Positions 60,719-64,000 of a stretch of DNA of 64,000 bases are shown here, piece by piece. The position numbers were made by a program, and so were the translations under genes. Location: assembly GCF_035918155.1 (NCBI RefSeq), contig NZ_CP109328.1:1116001-1180000 (forward strand), in the 5' to 3' direction. The notes under the pieces were generated by a model that was given only the letters and a program-made list of their open reading frames with translations, was not told the origin of the DNA and did no database searches. The stretch is from Streptomyces sp. NBC_01591. GTDB lineage: Bacteria > Actinomycetota > Actinomycetes > Streptomycetales > Streptomycetaceae. Every line of letters begins with the position of its first letter. The first letter of the stretch is position 1.

Positions 60719-61105
60719 ATGCCGGCTGGAGAGGGGGATTCGGTGGGGGTGCCAGGCGGAGAGTCGAAGGCACGCGCTGCTGAAGAGTGGCGGGACGTCT
60801 ATGACCTGCTGGAAGCCGTTCGGCAGCGGCCGAACGCATGGGTGCGTAACAGCTCGTTGCAGGAACTGGCGGTGATGATGTTCGGCTACCACCTCGCTCT
60901 TCAGGTCCACGATGCCGATGAGGAGTTCGCGTTTCATCGTGGAAGTGGAGGGTTTGCCTCTTGGCTCAGCAGGACCCGTGGTTGGTCGATGGCAACTGGA
61001 TGGGACGCTGCGATTGTGGAGAACCTTCCTGGTGAACCTCCGCTTGACGCCTTCTTCCGGCTCGTGGACGAGTACCGAGACGTCGCAGATCAGCCCGTCT
61101 CGTGA
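60719..61105 (+). CDS. Hypothetical protein, possible IS110 passenger
   Basis: 128 aa from ATG 60719. Reads EEWRDVYDLLEAVRQRPNAWVRNSSLQELAVMMFGYHLALQVHDADEEF and GFASWLSRTRGWSMATGWDAAIVENLPGEPPLDAFFRLVDEYRDV. The layout resembles small immunity-type proteins found in Streptomyces arrays, but I cannot name a family. It converges on the IS110 transposase and lies inside the inferred element end. Confidence 0.6.
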   Translation: MPAGEGDSVGVPGGESKARAAEEWRDVYDLLEAVRQRPNAWVRNSSLQELAVMMFGYHLALQVHDADEEFAFHRGSGGFASWLSRTRGWSMATGWDAAIVENLPGEPPLDAFFRLVDEYRDVADQPVS

Positions 61106-61127
61106 GCTCTCGCAGCATGGTGTTCGG

Positions 61128-61517
61128 TCAAGCTGATCGGGTGGGTTGGGGCTCGTAGAAGGTGCTGTCGCGGAGCATCGCGAAGAGGACATCGGCTCGT
61201 CGTCTCGCGAGGCAGAGGAGGGCCTGAGTGTGGTGCTTGCCCTGGGCGATCTTCTTGTCGTAGTAGGCCCGGGAGGTCGGGTCGCCCAGGGCTGCGAACG
61301 CGGAGAGGAAGAAGGCCCGTTTGAGCTGTTTGTTCCCTCTCCGGGACGGTTGTTCGCCTCGGATCGAGGAGCCCGAGTTGCGGGTTGCCGGGGCGAGTCC
61401 TGCGTAGGCGGCGAGGTGGGCGGCGGAGGGGAAGCTGCTGCCGTCGCCGACCTCGATGAGGATCCTGGCTCCGGTCCTGATCCCGACTCCGGGCATCGAG
61501 GTCAGGACCGGGGAAAG
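61128..61517 (-). pseudogene. Outer IS110 transposase, C-terminal part
   Basis: Reads LSPVLTSMPGVGIRTGARILIEVGDGSSFPSAAHLAAYAGLAPATRNSGSSIRGEQPSRRGNKQLKRAFFLSAFAALGDP (Transposase_20 domain; blocks MPGVGIRTG and GLAPATRNSGSSI) and ends at 61128. It continues EELLEAHP of the N-terminal part at 63213 exactly when the inner IS110 is removed. Confidence 0.88.
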
Positions 61518-61540
61518 AGACATCCGATGCAGTTGATCTG

Positions 61541-62782
61541 TCAAGCGGCGATGGTGAGTTGTGGGGTTGACGGTGCGGGGAACGCGGCGAGCTCGTCATA
61601 GCGGGTTCGCTTGGTAAGGCAGTGGTGGAGGCAGCCGAGCATGCGGTTGAAGAGGTTGCGCTGAGCGGCGGTGTGACGGTCTCCATCGGCTCGCCGCCGG
61701 TCGTAGTGGGCCCGGGCTCCGGGTGAAGCGGTCAGGCTGGCGAAGGCCCAGACATAGCCGACCGAGGCCAGACGCTGGTTCTTGACCCGTCGGGCCATGA
61801 CCGCGAGGCTCCTGCCGGACGCCCGGGTGACCGGTGCGGCTCCGGCGAAGGCCTTGAGCCCTCTAGCGTCGGTGAAGCGGGATCGGTCGTCACCGATCTC
61901 GGCGAGCACCCGGGCGCCGGTGAGAGCCCCGAGCCCTGGAAAGCTGGTGATGACCTCGGCGTCCGGGTGCGTGTCAAAAGACTCCACCGTCGCTTCGGCG
62001 AGGTCGTCGACACTGGTGCAGGCGGCATCAAGTTGTCTGAGCAGGGCGATGGCCTGGCGGCCCATGGCCTGCTCGACCTGCGGAGGCTGGCGCATCTGCG
62101 GGATGCGCAGTGCGTCTCGGAGCCGTTCGGCTTCCGCCTCGATGCCGCGTTGGCGGCCGGCCCTTTTCAGGAGCGAGCGCAGCTGGACGCGGGTGAGCCT
62201 GGCCGCCTGTTCGGGTGTGGGGGCCGCGGCCAGGAGGACGCGGGCGACGTTGCTGCTGATTCCTTCGCGGTTGTGCTGGAAGGTCGCGAGGAAGCCGGGG
62301 AAGCATTCGCGCAGGTGGGAGCGGAGTTTGTTGCCCGCTTGGGTGCGGTCCCAGACCGCGTCCTGCTGAGCGCGGGCCAGGACGGCTATAGCGCGGGCGA
62401 GTTCGCTGTCGTCGGGCAGCGGCCGGTGGGCGGCCTTGTCCGTGCGCAAGATGTTCGCGAGCACCATGGCGTCGAGGTGGTCGGACTTCTTGCGGGTGAC
62501 CGTATGCCGGTCGCGGTAGCGTGCGGCGGCCATCGGGTTGATCGCGTAGACGGGCCGGCCGGTGGCTCGCAGGCAGGCCACAAGGAGGCCGCGGGAGGTC
62601 TTGATCGCGACAGGAATCAGGGTGTTCGCGCTGTCGCCGTGAGCGGTGAGGAGACTGAGGAGCTGGTGCAGGCCCTCGAGGTCGTCGTTGATTCGGGCCC
62701 TGGATAACAAGGTGCCCTCGTGGTCGATCAGAGCGACATCGTGGTGGTCGCTGGCCCAGTCGATTCCGCAGGTGACGGTCAT
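61541..62782 (-). CDS. Inner IS110-family transposase
   Basis: 413 aa from ATG 62782. RuvC-like DEDD: MTVTCGIDWASDHHDVALID (first Asp), VAIKTSRGLLVACLRATGRPVYAINPMAAARYRDR, TRKKSDHLDAMVLANIL (SDxxDA). Central coiled helix region, then Transposase_20: ITSFPGLGALTGARVLAEIGDDRSRFTDARGLKAFAGAAPVTRASGRS with the Ser nucleophile region. Different subgroup from the outer and 46-kb IS110 enzymes. The enzyme would use the bridge RNA encoded in its own leader. Confidence 0.94.
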   Translation of the reverse strand: MTVTCGIDWASDHHDVALIDHEGTLLSRARINDDLEGLHQLLSLLTAHGDSANTLIPVAIKTSRGLLVACLRATGRPVYAINPMAAARYRDRHTVTRKKSDHLDAMVLANILRTDKAAHRPLPDDSELARAIAVLARAQQDAVWDRTQAGNKLRSHLRECFPGFLATFQHNREGISSNVARVLLAAAPTPEQAARLTRVQLRSLLKRAGRQRGIEAEAERLRDALRIPQMRQPPQVEQAMGRQAIALLRQLDAACTSVDDLAEATVESFDTHPDAEVITSFPGLGALTGARVLAEIGDDRSRFTDARGLKAFAGAAPVTRASGRSLAVMARRVKNQRLASVGYVWAFASLTASPGARAHYDRRRADGDRHTAAQRNLFNRMLGCLHHCLTKRTRYDELAAFPAPSTPQLTIAA

Positions 62783-62829
62783 CGTGGCGTGTTCGTCCTC
62801 TCGGTCTGGGGTGTCCTGCTGGTCGCAGC

Positions 62830-63205
62830 CGTGCGGGGGCACGCGTCTCCCTAATGGAAGGGCTCGATGGCCCTGCATCCGATTAGCCGTTCGTGACCCC
62901 AGCGACTCACAGGGCCCTCGGTCTGCTCCAGAGCTCGGCGGCTCCAGGCGTGGTGAGAGGTGACCCCTGTGGGCGGCTCGGACCACAAACTTCAACGATC
63001 CGATCATCGGACTGGATGCGGTGGGGTACGGACTCGTGACGCTGGACGGCACCGGAGGCCGACTCTTGACCAAGGGATCCAAGTCCCTGGGGGTGTGCGC
63101 GGCTTCTCCGGCACCGACCACCGTCACGAGGGTGATGCGGGGCCCGCAGTCTCTTTCAAGGCGTCGACGGGCCGGGGTGGGCCTGGCGGTGCCCCGCATC
63201 ACTGC
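62830..63205 (-). ncRNA. Candidate IS110 bridge RNA (target- and donor-binding loops)
   Basis: Minus-strand leader upstream of the transposase. Target loop: a 12-bp perfect stem (63191-63202 with 63132-63143, GTGATGCGGGGC/GCCCCGCATCAC) closes a 47-nt loop. It contains AGGCCCACCC (63175-63184, equal to the left target) and GAAAGAG (63151-63157, complementary to core plus right target CTCTTTC). Donor loop: stem GGGGTCACG/CGTGCCCC (62892-62900 with 62836-62843) encloses AUCGGAUG (62876-62883, equal to the element's right end) and CCAUUAG (62851-62857, complementary to core plus left end). Guide order and polarity follow IS621. RNA ends are guesses. Confidence 0.85.
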
Positions 63206-63212
63206 CCATTAG

Positions 63213-64000
63213 GGTGGGCCTCCAGCAGTTCCTCGATGCGCCCGGCCAGGAGCTTGCGCTGGTCAAGGACGGCGGCGAGCGAGCCGGCCAGGCTCGGGAC
63301 GATCAGCGCGGCCGCTTCGGTGCCGGGAACCACCACGGTCTGCTCGTCCAGCGCGGTGAATATGTCCTCGACCAGCCGCTCGGCCATCCGCGGCGCCTTC
63401 GGCCGCAGCAGCGTGACCAGCCGCCGACGGCCTGCCTTGCGGATCTGGGCCGGTGACCCGAACCGCTCCAGCAGGGCCAGGACAGCCGGGTGTTGCAACC
63501 GTGGGCCCAGAACCCGTTCCAGGGACGGGTGGATCTGGGTGAGCAGGCCGTGGAGCCGGTTCGCGACCCGGGTGGCCTCACCGGTCAGGTCGTCGTCGAA
63601 GCCGACGATCATCTCCAGCTCGGCGATCGTCTCGTCTTCGAGGTCGACCGAGCGCAGAGTGTGAGGCATCGCGCGGGCGGCGTCGGCGATGATGAACGCG
63701 TCCCTCGCGTCTGTCTTGGCCTCGCCGGGATAGAGGTCGGCGATCCGCCGCATCGTCAGACCGGGCAGGTAGGCGACGGGGCAGCCCATGTCCCGGGCCA
63801 CCGCCAGCGGCAGGGCTCCGATCGAGGCCGGCTGCCCACGACCAGCACCGTTCCGTGCTTGGCCTGGAGTTTCGCGAACAGCTCGCGGAGCTTGGGCTCG
63901 GTGTTGGGCAGGCGCTTGTCGAACGCCTTCTTCCCTGCCGGGGTGACGGCGGTGGCGTGGTGTTCGCCTTTGCCGACGTCCAGGCCGAGATAGACGTCGA
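63213..64000 (-). pseudogene. Outer IS110 transposase, N-terminal part (continues past window)
   Basis: Minus-strand coding begins beyond 64000. Seen: DVYLGLDVGKGEHHATAVTPAGKKAFD (first Asp) near the window end, then GCPVAYLPGLTMRRIADLYPGEAKTDARDAFIIADAAR and IEELLEAHP at the inner-IS110 junction. A frame change occurs near 63830 (one frame ends at 63801 upstream of MARDMGC), so it may carry an extra lesion. Close relative of the 46-kb transposase. Confidence 0.82.

Larger units (their letters stand above)
61520..63210 (-). mobile_element. Inner IS110 element with CT core on both sides
   Basis: 1691 bp. Minus-strand flanks are GCCCACC-CT on one side and CT-CTTTCCCC on the other; removing the element with one CT restores GCC CAC CCT CTT TCC (AHPLS) in the outer transposase. 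A duplicated CT core at both junctions is as reported for IS621. Transposase plus a ~430-bp non-coding 5' leader; only 21 bp follow the stop. Confidence 0.88.
60668..64000 (-). mobile_element. Outer IS110-family element, interrupted and running off the window
   Basis: The transposase is split: N-terminal part from 63213 to beyond 64000, C-terminal part 61128-61517, with a second IS110 between. The inferred downstream end near 60668 (GGTGCCCCTATGTAGTTCGT) matches that of the related IS110 at 46056. A small plus-strand gene lies between this end and the transposase stop. Confidence 0.6.

Noticed and set aside
1-64000. tRNA, rRNA, riboswitch or CRISPR array
   Set aside because: Looked for cloverleaf acceptor ends and regularly spaced repeats by eye; nothing convincing. 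A tRNAscan-SE and CRISPR finder run would settle it.

Overview
The window is very GC-rich (roughly 70%), has long overlapping open frames on both strands, and carries actinobacterial gene families throughout: a Ku protein with a Lys/Ala tail, LacI-regulated sugar operons, GlxA and MocR regulators, an SpoIIE-type phosphatase, and the IS families common in Streptomyces. It looks like an accessory region (chromosome arm or large linear plasmid) of a Streptomyces-like organism. About 40% of it is insertion sequences or their wreckage. I see no tRNA, rRNA or CRISPR array.

Layout. 0-3.8 kb: a minus-strand sugar operon (LacI regulator, FAD oxidoreductase, sugar-binding lipoprotein cut by the window edge). 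4.2-6.6 kb: a junkyard of gene scraps (MBL hydrolase, inverted IS5 pieces, aminotransferase, Nudix, truncated IS1380). 7-9.6 kb: a frameshifted phosphotransferase and an NF041680-type IS. 9.7-14.8 kb: a translationally coupled five-gene operon (Asp/Asn hydroxylase, nucleotidyltransferase, LOG protein, phosphoribosyltransferase, HAD phosphatase) divergent from a frameshifted TPR regulator; this is the best candidate for an undescribed metabolic system. 15-17.2 kb: Ku, two small conserved proteins and a MITE-like repeat. 17.7-23.1 kb: an APC permease/nitrilase operon divergent from a LysR regulator, then a secreted beta-lactamase-fold hydrolase. 23.6-31.96 kb: ISKra4, a truncated PP2C sensor-phosphatase with a zinc-finger partner, IS4, IS3 and an IS701 scrap. 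32-34.6 kb: GlxA regulator divergent from a quinone oxidoreductase/SnoaL pair. 34.6-41.7 kb: IS6, unassigned genes, a rhamnosidase fragment joined to a truncated IS4-type transposase, and an IS1380. 41.8-47.8 kb: two tandem ISAzo13 copies abutting a third relative, fragments, and an IS110 splitting a MocR gene. 49-53.1 kb: PhzF and a TetR/epimerase-hydrolase operon. 53.5-60.1 kb: IS256/hydrolase chimera, butanediol dehydrogenase, GNAT, DUF6204-like protein, esterase, SMI1-like protein. 60.1-64 kb: group II intron and IS5 remnants, then an IS110 interrupted by a second IS110.

The most striking observation is in that last nest. The inner IS110 (61520-63210) has a 5' leader whose minus-strand RNA folds into two stem-closed loops. 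One loop carries two guides matching the actual target site (10 and 7 nt). The other carries two guides matching the element's own ends (8 and 7 nt). The same CT core flanks the element on both sides. This is the architecture of an IS621-type bridge RNA, here with its target still readable in the disrupted gene.

Several host genes carry single-base frameshifts, several of them at G/C runs, so some apparent pseudogenes may be sequencing errors.
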